Of a DNA stretch of 64,000 bases, positions 1-8,993 are shown one piece after another. The notes under the pieces are model-generated. The model did not search any database, was not told the origin of the DNA, and saw only the letters and a program-made list of their open reading frames with translations. The DNA comes from Christiangramia sp. OXR-203 (GTDB lineage Bacteria > Bacteroidota > Bacteroidia > Flavobacteriales > Flavobacteriaceae), in the NCBI RefSeq assembly GCF_034372165.1, contig NZ_CP139698.1:2046001-2110000 (forward strand), written 5' to 3'. A program made the translations under genes and the position numbers. Position 1 is the stretch's first letter, and every line of letters begins with the position of its first letter.

Positions 1-737
1 TTGTCTATCTGGTTTGAAATGATCAATAAAGCTTCGTAAAGTCTTGCCAGCTGAAGGATAATCGCGTTTTTCTCTTTGTTATTATGGAAATAATGAATTA
101 CCGGGTAAGCACGATGTTGCTGACTGTATTTGATAATAGAATCTGATAAAGCATCTACTTTACTGATAAGTGGTTCAAAATTCTTCCCATTCCAAGATGT
201 AAGAACAATTTCCTCAGGGCTGCTTCCAAGCGTACCCAACGTTATACCAAGTTTGCGCTGATCTATTACCGCAGACAATACCGGTATAAAATAAGTGACA
301 GACATGGTGAGTAGAATAAGTCCCGTAAATGAATAAATACTCGTCAATACTCTCCATATATCCCCGGAAGGCACATAATCCCCCATTCCCAGGGTTGAAA
401 GCGTAAAACCGCTATAGTATATAATTTGCCAGATATTGGCCGCAACTTTAGTAGTGCTATCTATAATAGCTCCAGGCTGAGAGTAAAGAATACAAACCAG
501 ACTCAGCCACAGGCCCATCACCCAAATAAGTACAATGGCAATCATTAAGAAATATCCTGCATGTGCCAGAATTTTAGACTTCCCGTTCTTACCTGAAAGA
601 AAAAGAAAAAGCTTCCAGAAGAAATGAGAATACCTGCTAGTTAACCAACCTCCTCCTTGCATGGACAACGTCGTTTGAAGTATATCCAGTACTGTAGCTA
701 TATAAATAATGAGCCCTAAAGCCAGAAATATTGCCAT
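1..737 (-). CDS. Two-TM ion channel protein, partial (runs off left edge)
   Basis: About 245 codons are open from ATG at 737 to base 1 with no stop, so the C-terminus lies outside the window. The protein has an N-terminal hydrophobic segment (about residues 1-20), a second (about 65-90), a pore-loop region and a third hydrophobic stretch, followed by a soluble cytoplasmic part. The pore loop reads GFTLSTLGMGDYVPSGD, resembling a potassium-channel selectivity filter (TVGYG) but with LGMGD, so the ion preference is uncertain. It ends the left minus-strand module. A different small channel occupies the matching place in the right-hand module (45674). Confidence 0.75.
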   Translation of the reverse strand, partial: MAIFLALGLIIYIATVLDILQTTLSMQGGGWLTSRYSHFFWKLFLFLSGKNGKSKILAHAGYFLMIAIVLIWVMGLWLSLVCILYSQPGAIIDSTTKVAANIWQIIYYSGFTLSTLGMGDYVPSGDIWRVLTSIYSFTGLILLTMSVTYFIPVLSAVIDQRKLGITLGTLGSSPEEIVLTSWNGKNFEPLISKVDALSDSIIKYSQQHRAYPVIHYFHNNKEKNAIILQLARLYEALLIISNQID

Positions 738-886
738 ATCATTAATTATTACTCAAATCGTTTTAAATAGAATTTAATCCTGTCAATATAAATTACACTA
801 GTAACGGTTAACTTTTAAGTATAGTTATTTTGTAAACCCATATCTAACCATGTTTAGTAAATGATATAAGTAGGAAAATACAGGTT

Positions 887-1548
887 TTAATGTCCATGAC
901 CTTCAGATTCGAGATATTCACCTTGAGGTCCCACTCCTTCTATATATACCAGCTGGGAACCATAATGTCCTGCTTCTGAAACCGAATAGGCTGCAAATCC
1001 CAGAACAAGGAAGACCAATATTTCAAAAATCTTATTTTCCCTTAAAAGAAAAAGACTTCCCAGTTTTAAAACAGCCCCTAAAGCACTCGCATAGATGGTC
1101 CATTCAGCATACCTATCATGTTGTTCAAGTACTTTTTTAGCCATCTCAGATAGATCGTGGGTATGAGGGTGGGCATATACTCCGGCAATATATGCTCCAA
1201 TAAAACCAGTCCCGACACATAAAAGAATAACCCAGTCCAGGTTCCTTTTAAGTACAAATTAAGTACAAAAAGCTGAATTAATTGTAATATCCCACCTAAA
1301 AGTAAAAGTACTATTGGAAAATGTACTACTAAAGGATGCAGGTTAGGAAAGTCATCCAGATTAGCTTTAACTGGTTTATCCTGATTATTTTCAAGTTTGG
1401 TTGATGCATTAACTTCTTTCTCCAGATCTATAGTGTCAACCTGTTGGATGGTATCTTCTTCATGGTTATGATGATAGTGCTCATCATCCTGTGCCCCTCC
1501 CAGTATGGGTAAGAACATCAAAAAAAATATAAGAACGGTTTTTTTCAT
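887..1548 (-). pseudogene. DUF2231-type membrane protein, frameshifted by an 11-bp tandem duplication
   Basis: Two overlapping reading frames together match the intact 215-residue protein at 43502 along its length. The N-terminal part has a signal peptide, a His/Asp-rich stretch and FPNLHPLVVHFPIVLLLL, typical of DUF2231 membrane proteins. The C-terminal part begins near EMAKKVLEQHDRYAEWT and ends SEAGHYGSQLVYIEGVGP. The frame changes at 1248-1269, where TTAAGTACAAA (plus strand) is repeated twice in tandem. Removing one copy restores QLFVLKRNLDWV, which aligns with QLFILNRTMDWV in the paralogue. The start at 1548 (MKKTVLIFF) is preferred over 1572 because it begins the signal peptide. Function is unknown; these proteins recur in metal-resistance clusters. 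Confidence 0.85.
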
Positions 1549-1702
1549 AAAATTTAATTTTAAAATAACCAATACCTGTGTCCTATTGTAATTGGCCTGA
1601 TTAAGTAATAGTTACAGAAGCTAAAAATGAAAGAAAAGGAGGGAGAAAAAGAAATTCAACTAATTAATACTTAAGACCATCCCTCCATTTTCCTCAAACT
1701 TA

Positions 1703-1888
1703 TTATTCATGTTCATCGTCATGGTCCATAGACTCATGATGATCCATTTCCATATCATCATCTTCCATTTCTCCATGTTCCATTTCCATATCATCGTGGT
1801 CATCTTCAGTAGTTTCCCTGCAGGAGAGCATAGTAAGATTAAAAGCTCCCACAAATAAGACCAACATTAGAATTCTTAATTTTTTCAT
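1703..1888 (-). CDS. Small acidic His/Met-rich lipoprotein
   Basis: This 61-residue protein has a signal peptide with a lipobox (LTMLSC), so the mature part should be lipid-anchored at about residue 23. The remaining 39 residues are almost entirely Asp, Glu, His and Met, with repeated MEMEHGEM and DMEMDHHESMDHDD patterns. This composition suggests low-affinity binding of copper or other soft and borderline metals in the envelope; that role is inferred. It lies between the DUF302 gene and the broken DUF2231 gene. I saw no equivalent in the right-hand module. Confidence 0.65.
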   Translation of the reverse strand: MKKLRILMLVLFVGAFNLTMLSCRETTEDDHDDMEMEHGEMEDDDMEMDHHESMDHDDEHE

Positions 1889-2087
1889 GATATTTATTTT
1901 TAAAGGTTTATTAAAATATTGCTTGTATGTAACGTATTTTTAATTGAAAAATAACTTCATTCTGGACCCGGTTCAGAATCTTATTTCAAGATAAATCAGG
2001 GTAATTTGCCGACCTTAAAACTCCCTAAACATCAGGACAGGATGATAAAAGCACTTTTAATATAGAAAAACGGCTAATCAATAAAAA

Positions 2088-2474
2088 CTATAGATTATGA
2101 ATAACTTTTTCCAGTTTCTCCTTAATCTCTTCGGCTATCTCTCCCAAATCTCCATTATCAACGGCCTGCATAGAAGCTATAGGGTTCACTGCGGCTACTT
2201 CTATCTCCCCGGCTTCCTTTTCCTGAACAATAACGTTGCATGGTAGCATGGTACCAATCTTATCTTCTGCTTTTAATGCTTTATGCGCATAAGGAGCGTT
2301 ACAAGCCCCCAGAATGCGATAATTCCTAAAATTTACATCCAGTTTCTTCTTTAAAGTCTCGGTAACATTGATTTCGGTTAAAACCCCGAAACCTTCTTTT
2401 TCGAGTTCCTGGGTAACTTTTTCGATTACCTGCTCAAAATCTCCTTTTATCGTTTTATTAAAATAGTAATTCAT
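2088..2474 (-). CDS. DUF302 domain protein
   Basis: This 128-residue protein matches the DUF302 family: an MNYYFNKT start, a central GACNAPYAHKALKAEDKIG segment and the conserved MLPCNVIVQE turn with a single Cys. The family is widespread in metal- and redox-stress loci, but its activity is not established. The ATG overlaps the stop of the upstream SHOCT gene by 4 bases, implying translational coupling. A close paralogue is at 39765, in the same position after a SHOCT gene. Confidence 0.85.
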   Translation of the reverse strand: MNYYFNKTIKGDFEQVIEKVTQELEKEGFGVLTEINVTETLKKKLDVNFRNYRILGACNAPYAHKALKAEDKIGTMLPCNVIVQEKEAGEIEVAAVNPIASMQAVDNGDLGEIAEEIKEKLEKVIHNL

Positions 2475-2668
2475 GATCTGTTTTTTTTAAGAATACTTTT
2501 TTGCTCTTCAAACTCGTCTTTACTTATTTCACCTTTTGCATACCTTTTTTTAAGGATTTGCAAAGGCTCTTCGAGGTTGTTTTCATTCTTTGTTTTCCAA
2601 CGACTAACGGGCAATAAAATCGCGGCCAAAACAACAGCTCCTATTAAAATCCACCAGTACATCATCAT
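2471..2668 (-). CDS. SHOCT domain small membrane protein
   Basis: This 65-residue protein has one N-terminal membrane helix (about residues 3-20) and a C-terminal SHOCT motif (LQILKKRYAKGEISKDEFEE). SHOCT is a short oligomerisation-type domain found at the ends of many small membrane proteins. It overlaps the DUF302 start by 4 bases and follows the Met-rich lipoprotein. The same trio occurs at 38950-40154. Confidence 0.8.
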   Translation of the reverse strand: MMMYWWILIGAVVLAAILLPVSRWKTKNENNLEEPLQILKKRYAKGEISKDEFEEQKSILKKNRS

Positions 2669-2679
2669 AATTTCAAAAA

Positions 2680-3285
2680 TTATGGTTTCTGTTTATGGTC
2701 TTTATGCTTCTCCCCTTCTTTTTTGGATTTGTTCATATGTTGTTTCATTTTTTCCATCATTTCAGGATCGTCATGCATTTTTTCCATCATTTCCTTCATC
2801 ATTTCAGGGTTTTCTTTCATTTTTTTCATCATTCCCTGCATCATTTTTTTTCTGAATTCAGGATCATTCTCCATGGAATGCATCATCTCATGCATCATTT
2901 TTTCTTTCATTTCTGGATTTTCCTTCATTTTCTTCATCATCATTTTCCCCATCATTTCTTTCATTTCGGGATCTTTTTCCATCTTTTCCTGCATCATTTT
3001 TTTCATTTTCCCCTTCATCTCAGGATTCTTCTTCATCATGGCTTCCATTTTCCCTGATTCCATCATTTGCATATGGTTCTGCATCAATGTTTTCTTTGCC
3101 AATTCATTGTTGGCAGCCAGATCCAGAAGCTCATTGAATTGAGCCGGATTGCTGATGATTTCCTGATAAACCGCATTTCTGTTTTGCTGTGTTTCCATCG
3201 CTTCGCTGGCATTAAAAGTTGCATTACAACTTATAAATGTAGCAATAGTTCCTACTAAAAAAGTTACTTTTAAAATTGTTTTCAT
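2680..3285 (-). CDS. Methionine-rich repeat lipoprotein
   Basis: This 201-residue protein contains 41 methionines. A lipobox (TFISC) follows the signal peptide at about residues 1-20. After a short non-repetitive region, residues from about 87 carry units beginning N/DPEM or NPEF: four of 18 residues, then two of 14. The units look helical, with Met and Lys alternating, and a Lys/His tail follows. The arrangement suggests an envelope Cu(I)/Ag(I)-buffering helix array (inference). The paralogue at 38950 keeps the lipobox but has fewer, less regular repeats. Antisense open frames here are composition artefacts. Confidence 0.75.
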   Translation of the reverse strand: MKTILKVTFLVGTIATFISCNATFNASEAMETQQNRNAVYQEIISNPAQFNELLDLAANNELAKKTLMQNHMQMMESGKMEAMMKKNPEMKGKMKKMMQEKMEKDPEMKEMMGKMMMKKMKENPEMKEKMMHEMMHSMENDPEFRKKMMQGMMKKMKENPEMMKEMMEKMHDDPEMMEKMKQHMNKSKKEGEKHKDHKQKP

Positions 3286-3368
3286 TGTAATTTGTTTTAA
3301 ATGGTTGATAAAAGTTTTTGTTTTAAATAATACTAAGCTTTCAAGGATAACCTCGATTCCGGTATTTG

Positions 3369-5051
3369 CTAAACTATTTTAAAGTTTCTCATCATGCCCA
3401 TATCCTCATGCTCCAGATTGTGGCAATGGTAGAGAAACAATCCTTTAAAATCTTCAAATCGCATGATCAAATCCATTTGCATACCTGGCAATAGATAAAC
3501 ACTGTCCTGCCAGCCTTCGTTAATAAAACCGTCTTTAGTAAGCTCCCAGAGTTTCTGGTCTACTTCTTCAGTCTTCCGGTTAAGAATATTAAATTGTAAC
3601 TGGTGAATATGAACCGGGTGTGGCATTTGCATCATATTTCCCATACCTCCTTCACCGCCCATCATTCCGCCATTGCCATGCATTCCTCCGCCCATCATTC
3701 CACTGTCATCATCAGAATCTGAAGAAAACTGGTTTCCATTATTGATACGCCAGATTTCGGTAGTATCTAATTTCACAGTCTCTTCTTCGGCTACTTCAGT
3801 GCCGTTATAGATACGCCCATTAATGGTCCATTTCATCATTCCGCCCATAGCAAAAGTGAAAGTTCTGGGATTGCTTTTATTAATGGCATCTGTAGCCGCT
3901 AATGAATCCAAAGAACTGAGCTCACCAGGCAGTTGAGCATCATTTTCTGCGGAAGCCCCCACCTTTATTTCCAGAATATCAAACTGAGTGTCATAAGGCA
4001 AGTGCTCGCTACTGCTATTTCCCATCATACCGCCATTCATCATGCCACCACCCATTATATTATCCAATGGCATGGGTAAATGAACCAGTTTAAAGTTGCT
4101 ATTTTCTGCTTCCGCAGATAAATCCAGCCAAACATCTACCCGCTGTGCAGGCCCTAAAATTAGATAGGGCAAATTTTTTGGCGCATCCAGCAGACCTCCA
4201 TCTACACCAAATACAGTTATCGCTTCGCCATGATCCCATGCCAATTTATAGGCGCGGGAATTGGAACCGTTTAAGAGTCTTAGCCGATATTTCCCGTTTG
4301 CGCTCAGGTCCAGGGTATTATCAATTTTACCATTGATCAATATTTGCTCACCTAAAAAACCCTGCATTCGATCCATCTGACCATCGCCAAGGTATTGGAG
4401 TTGCTTATTATCATCAAAAGTCCTGTCCTGTATCACCACAGGAATGTCATATTCACCCTGGGGTAGATTTAATTTTTCTTCTTCTTTATCAGAAACGATA
4501 AACAAACCTGCTAGCCCCTGTTAAACCTGTTCCCCGGTATGCCTATGCGGATGGGGATGAAACCAATAAGTACCAGCCCTGTTCATCACTTCAAACTCAT
4601 AGTAATAGGTGTCGCCTTCACCTATTACATGCTCTGGGTGGCCATCATTCTCGTGAGATACATGCAGGCCGTGCCAGTGTACTATAGATTCAGCGGGAAT
4701 CTGGTTTTCATACCTCACCCTAACCTTATCCCCTTTCTTTACCCGAATAACAGGTCCTAAATAGCTACCCTCTATATTTTGTAAATTATCCTCACTTCCT
4801 TTTATAATAGATGCTTTATAGGAATATGTATTGGTACTTTTGTCTGGAAAGATGTTGGTCTGAGAAGGTGATGCGGTTAGTTGTATATCTAAATCGGCAA
4901 TAAAATCCTTATTCATTTTATTCCCCGTCTCTGGATGCCGGGTGGATGTATCAGATTTACAAGAGGCAAAAAAAGGCATTACATAGAAACCTGCTGCTGC
5001 CAGGCTTGCAGTTTGTATAAAATTCCTTCTGTTTACGTTTTTTTTCATCAT
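3369..5051 (-). pseudogene. Tat-exported multicopper oxidase with in-frame TAA
   Basis: The gene reads as one 560-codon frame interrupted only by TAA at 4521-4523, between HTGEQV and QGLAGLFIV. Related oxidases usually have Tyr there, so a single base change would explain it. The N-terminus has a twin-arginine motif (NRRNFIQ). Copper ligands visible are HWHGLH and WFHPHPH before the stop, and HPVHIH and LYHCHNLEHEDMGMM after it. A Met/Gly-rich insert (about residues 400-420) resembles the Cu(I)-binding loop of CueO. It would oxidise periplasmic Cu(I) if intact; the truncated product lacks half the copper sites. It is the only Tat-type oxidase in the window. Confidence 0.85.
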
Positions 5052-5161
5052 AATAAAATTTTGAATGGCATCCGTAACAATCTCAGTTTAAGAAGGGTTA
5101 CAGCCCTCCTTAAATTTTAGGTAGCTCGACAATTTAAAAAGTCGTAACTAACTAACAGCTC

Positions 5162-6468
5162 CTAATTCGCCAATCCTTTTTCCGGAAGTTTTCGATTTAA
5201 AAACCATCTTTCACCTAGAAATATAAGCAACATAGAACCAAATGCTATCCAAATAAGTGCAGGATCCCTTTCTATTTTAATAAAAACAAAAGAACTTAAT
5301 ACCACTAGATCCAGAATTATGGCACTAATTACGATCCAAGCTTTCGCCTTTATATCTTCTCTCATTTTGGTAAGCACCCCCCAGTGAATAATAATATCCA
5401 TAACCAAGTAATAAATTGCCCCAAGAGAGGCTATCCTGGAAAGATCGAAAAAGATAGTAAGCACAATAGCAATTACTATAATATACACCAGCATATGCTT
5501 TTGAATACTTCCTTTCATGCCAAAATGGCTATGTGGGATTAGCTTCATATCGGTAAGCATAGCCGTCATTCTTGACACCGCGAATACGCTGGCAATAACC
5601 CCTGAAATCGTAGCGATTATGGCTATAGAAACCATAAACCAAATTGGCCAAATAAAGGCCTCGATGCTTCCGCAAGACTATAATCCTTTGCTTCAATTAT
5701 TTCAGGAATACTTAAATTGGAAATAACCCCCCAGGAAACCAGTAAATAGGTCACCCCGCAGATCAATAAAGATATGACAATGGTCCTGCTTACATTTTTA
5801 TGCGGATTAACAATTTCACCTCCACTGTTGGTGATCGTCGTAAAACCCTTATAAGCGAGGATCGATAAGGCAAGTGCTCCAAGATATTCCATAACTCCCC
5901 TTTCCCCGCCGGTATCTCCTGAAGGTACTAAATCTGATACTACAAAACCCGAAGCATATATAGCTCCTCCGGCAAAGATCAATAATCCACCGGTTTTGAG
6001 GATCGCCATGGCTAGGGAGGATTTCCCTATTACTTTATTACCTGAAATGTTAATTACAAAGGCTAAAATGAGTAAGCTTACTCCTAAAACGGGAATGAGA
6101 TAACTGTCTTTTGGCGCATCGAACAATTGCAAAGTATAACTACCAAAGGTCCTGGCCACCAGACTTTCATTAATAATCATAGAGAACGTCATCAGTAAAG
6201 CTGCAAAAGCAGTTACAAGTCCCTTTCCATATGCTTTCTCCAAATACATGGCGATACCTCCTGCAGATGGCGCATTAGACATCTTGTTATAGGAATAAGC
6301 ACTAAATCCTGATATAATTCCACCCACAATAAAAGCTATTGGAAAATACTCACCAGAAAGTTCTGCCACTTGACCAAGAAGCGCAAAGATTCCTGCACCA
6401 ATCATAACATTGGTACCCATAGAAATGGCTCCTATCAGACTTAAACTGTTTTTTTTGTAATTTGACAT
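5162..6468 (-). pseudogene. APC-family permease, frameshifted by an apparent 7-bp deletion
   Basis: Two frames together cover the 435-residue amino acid/polyamine/organocation permease at 37609. The N-terminal frame (MSNYKKNSLSLIGAISMG) ends at RPLFGQFGLWFL followed by TAG; the second frame resumes with MVSIAIIATISGVIASVFAV. Alignment with LWFTVGIAIIATISGV in the paralogue shows 7 bases missing near 5623-5640. That fits loss of one copy of a TTTATGG direct repeat. About twelve hydrophobic segments are shared with the paralogues at 21622 and 37609. The substrate is unknown; location beside multicopper oxidases is conserved in both modules. Confidence 0.85.
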
Positions 6469-6478
6469 ATTGTATATC

Positions 6479-6726
6479 TTAAAACCAGATTTCTAAACCG
6501 GTCCCGCCCGAAAGCGGTTATCATAACTACCAATTACCTGGATTGTTTTGCTCACTACATATTCCATCCCCACTTGCCAGATAGTTTCATTTTCAAAATT
6601 TGAACCTTCAGGAAGATCATTCACCCAGCCAAAATCTATCTGGTATTCGTCTTTCCTGTTGACTAAAAACTGTACTTACTCCCATAAGAAAGAGATCTAG
6701 CAAATTCATTTTTATCAGTTCTCGCA
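6479..6726 (-). pseudogene. C-terminal remnant of the multicopper-oxidase beta-barrel tail
   Basis: Read on the minus strand, this stretch encodes DEYQIDFGWVNDL, ETIWQVGMEYVVS and VIGSYDNRF. These align with YEYQMDFGWVTDF, TTWQVGLEFVLS and LMGSYDNRF at the C-terminus of the oxidase at 35233. A one-base loss in the final glycine-rich part and an upstream frame break disrupt it. The expected stop at 6479-6481 lies just before the permease start, as in the right-hand module, where oxidase and permease abut. The rest of that oxidase is gone from this side. Confidence 0.75.
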
Positions 6727-6803
6727 TATAATTTTCTTAATTTTTAACTTCACTCTCTCCAAGAGATTTCCTTCCTTAATGTAAGAGCTGTAAAATATTC
6801 AGA

Positions 6804-7298
6804 TTAATTCTCCTCGTTTTTCAGTCGATAAATGATCTTCTTCATTTGGGCAATTTCGCGTTTCTGTGCTTCAATGATCTCCTCGGCTAGTTTTTTGGTT
6901 TCAGGATCTTTAATATCTGCCCTTTTACTGGTTAATATCGCAATGGAATGGTGGGGGATCATAGCCTTCATATATAAAACATCCCCAATAATAGGTCGTT
7001 GTGCTCTTACCAGACCTAAGGCTGAAACAAATAACACGAGGCTACCGATATAAATAGCGATATTCTTCTTCTTACTTTTATACATTTTCAGCATAAGAGA
7101 TAACATGATTACTGCCATAGCCGCTATTCCCAGACAGGTCATATAGAAACGGGTTAAACTAAAGTACACATGATCATATTCATAAGTATTAAGATACATC
7201 GTGATATACATGGCTACGAAAGACAGGCCGAGCATTAGGAAAAACCGACCATAATTGCTTCCACCAGAATTGTGGTTATTGTTATTTTCTGAATTCAT
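6804..7298 (-). CDS. DUF305 membrane protein
   Basis: This 164-residue protein has three hydrophobic segments (about residues 15-35, 48-68, 78-95) and a C-terminal DUF305 core: MKAMIPHHSIAILTSKRADI followed by a charged helix. The MIPHHS histidine pair is the family hallmark. DUF305 proteins are often linked to copper and other metal loci, but the function is not settled. The paralogue at 48057 is nearly the same length and highly similar. Confidence 0.85.
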   Translation of the reverse strand: MNSENNNNHNSGGSNYGRFFLMLGLSFVAMYITMYLNTYEYDHVYFSLTRFYMTCLGIAAMAVIMLSLMLKMYKSKKKNIAIYIGSLVLFVSALGLVRAQRPIIGDVLYMKAMIPHHSIAILTSKRADIKDPETKKLAEEIIEAQKREIAQMKKIIYRLKNEEN

Positions 7299-7330
7299 CT
7301 AATTGGGTTTTTAAGGTTTATTGGGAAATT

Positions 7331-7876
7331 TTACTTTTCTATAGTTTTTTTTACGGAACCACAATTCAGCATTTTATCACCGAAATATGGATTTTTAATC
7401 TCCTCTACATCAGCATACCAGTATGCACCATCATTATTAAAAGCCATAGGACAGAATTTCTTGTAAATGGTCCCACCGGATAGGGCTTCCTCAAACATAG
7501 GCCCAGCCAATTCTGTAAACTTTGAAAATAATCTTCTCTGCTCCCCAATATCATCAGTGTCTCCCAATTGCTCAGCGATAGATTTTAATTCTGCACGCTC
7601 TTCTGAGAAAGAATCGGCCATACTTTTCGCTGCATCCTTTGCCTGGCCGGAGTCATCATTGGTAAGTGCCATTTTAATTTCCAGGTAATTATGCCAGATC
7701 TTCCCCGTCATACCATCTATAAAATCCTGATCGGCAACATCTGCGGTTTTTTCTTCATTTTTTTTCACTTCCTGAGGCGTGTTTACTTCGACAGATTGGG
7801 TTTCTTTTTTATCCACACAGGAAGCTAATAGTAAAACTAATAAGGGAGCAATTCCCAACTTAATGATAGATCTCAT
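7331..7876 (-). CDS. DUF3347 lipoprotein
   Basis: This 181-residue protein has a lipobox (LLASC) after the signal peptide and a mature DUF3347 domain ending in the family signature: KFCPMAFNNDGAYWY, then NPYFGDKMLNCGSVKKTI. Two conserved Cys and a Met suggest Cu/Ag binding in the envelope; this is inferred from context. It is the first gene of the left minus-strand module, with a 300-base noncoding region upstream. The closest relative here is at 40659. Confidence 0.85.
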   Translation of the reverse strand: MRSIIKLGIAPLLVLLLASCVDKKETQSVEVNTPQEVKKNEEKTADVADQDFIDGMTGKIWHNYLEIKMALTNDDSGQAKDAAKSMADSFSEERAELKSIAEQLGDTDDIGEQRRLFSKFTELAGPMFEEALSGGTIYKKFCPMAFNNDGAYWYADVEEIKNPYFGDKMLNCGSVKKTIEK

Positions 7877-8192
7877 AATATTAATGGTTTGGTTAATTGG
7901 TTAGGTTGATTTTTTTACACCTCTATTTATTTAAATTAATTAAAAAATTGTAGTATTTGTTATAATTCTCAACATCGATTGAATTGAGAGAGATAAATAT
8001 ATTTTAGCTAAAGGTTAATTAAAGTGAGCTTGCTTCTAAGGAATAGCAAAATTAAAAATCGATGAAATCAATTTCTTATGTTTTTATGGGAAAAACTTTC
8101 ACAATTAAGTTTATTTAACAAAAAAGTGACATTTTATAAGAAATGAATTATAGATTCTATGGAGAAGGAATAATAAATTTCAAATTACCAAA
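7877..8192. other. AT-rich noncoding region upstream of the left module
   Basis: No open frame is supported here. On the minus strand it should carry the promoter of the 7876-to-1 gene series. I could not identify a convincing TAnnTTTG box. The plus-strand text next to the start codon of the 7331 gene is rich in GGTT repeats (ATGGTTTGGTTAATTGG), echoing the loop motifs of the hairpin array at 42.9-43.3 kb. Confidence 0.4.
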
Positions 8193-8993
8193 TCAAAAAT
8201 TGATAACACTATCCAAAGCTTCATCAGCATCCCTATGGATAAAATTTGCCTGATAATTTAAAGTGGTTTTTAAATCACTATGTCTATATAATTTTTTCAG
8301 CATTAAAGGGTGAATTCTATCACCTGCAATATTTCCAAAACTATGACGGGCTATATGATTCGATAATGTTTTATCAATGCCACAGAGTTTAGCTATTCTT
8401 TTTAAATATTTATTGAGAAGTTTAGTGGTGCTCTTTGTCCTTGTATAAATTCGTTCAGCTTGGGTTTGATCTACTTCCCGTAAAAAAGGGAATAAATATC
8501 CGTTATTTAATTTCTTATCTGGGCGATAGTAATCAATTATAATCCTAGCTTTATTCAGGACTAGTCAATAAATTCTTAAATATTATATATTATAGCGCTT
8601 TAGCAACTGAATAACTCTGGGGTCATATTTATTCTGAATATGTTCGGTGGCATTGGCAAAGAATGATTTAGAACCATCTGCCCTTTTAATTTTTGTTTTA
8701 TTTGCTTCGGAATAATTTTTTCTTGGAATTGAAATAATTATCATTGACTTCAAACTTCCTTTTCATCAAAAAGTTATTTAACTTCTTAAAATCCGGATGA
8801 GTCTTTTTATCTTACCAGAAACGTCATCCCAATCTTTTTCAAAAACAGATTGTTCTCGCCAGACATAATTCGTTTTATAATTTTGGCTAATTCTTAAGGC
8901 CAGAGGTATTCTTCCTTCTTTCTTTTTCATGTTTTTTCTCAAAATAATCTTTAAATTTGCCATACAGTTAAGATTTAAAACCTTGTAAAACAA
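8193..8993 (-). pseudogene. Tyrosine recombinase (integrase), multiply disrupted
   Basis: The N-terminal frame (8778-8993) encodes an arm-type DNA-binding segment: MANLKIILRKNMKKKEGRIP, then WDDVSGKI. One base lost from an A-run near 8806 shifts the frame; the shifted frame continues KKTHPDFKKLNNFLMKRKF. A second break precedes KIKRADGSKSFFANATEHI. Most of the central catalytic domain is deleted. The last part (8193 to about 8560) encodes SNHIARHSFGNIAGDRI (HxxR box), YRHSDLKTTLNYQANF with the candidate nucleophilic Tyr, and a terminal DALDSV-like helix (DEALDSVINF). This is a Bacteroidota mobile-element integrase remnant between two unrelated gene blocks. Confidence 0.8.

Noticed and set aside
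1660-1854. 64-residue Met/Trp-rich frame on the minus strand
   Set aside because: It is a shifted-frame reading of the acidic His/Met lipoprotein at 1703-1888, which has the signal peptide and lipobox.
2577-3258. Long plus-strand open frames opposite the Met-rich lipoprotein
   Set aside because: They are Phe/His/Ile-rich translations of ATG-rich codons on the other strand; the minus-strand gene has a lipobox and repeats. The same applies at 39082-39354 and at 36210-36561, opposite the oxidase insert.
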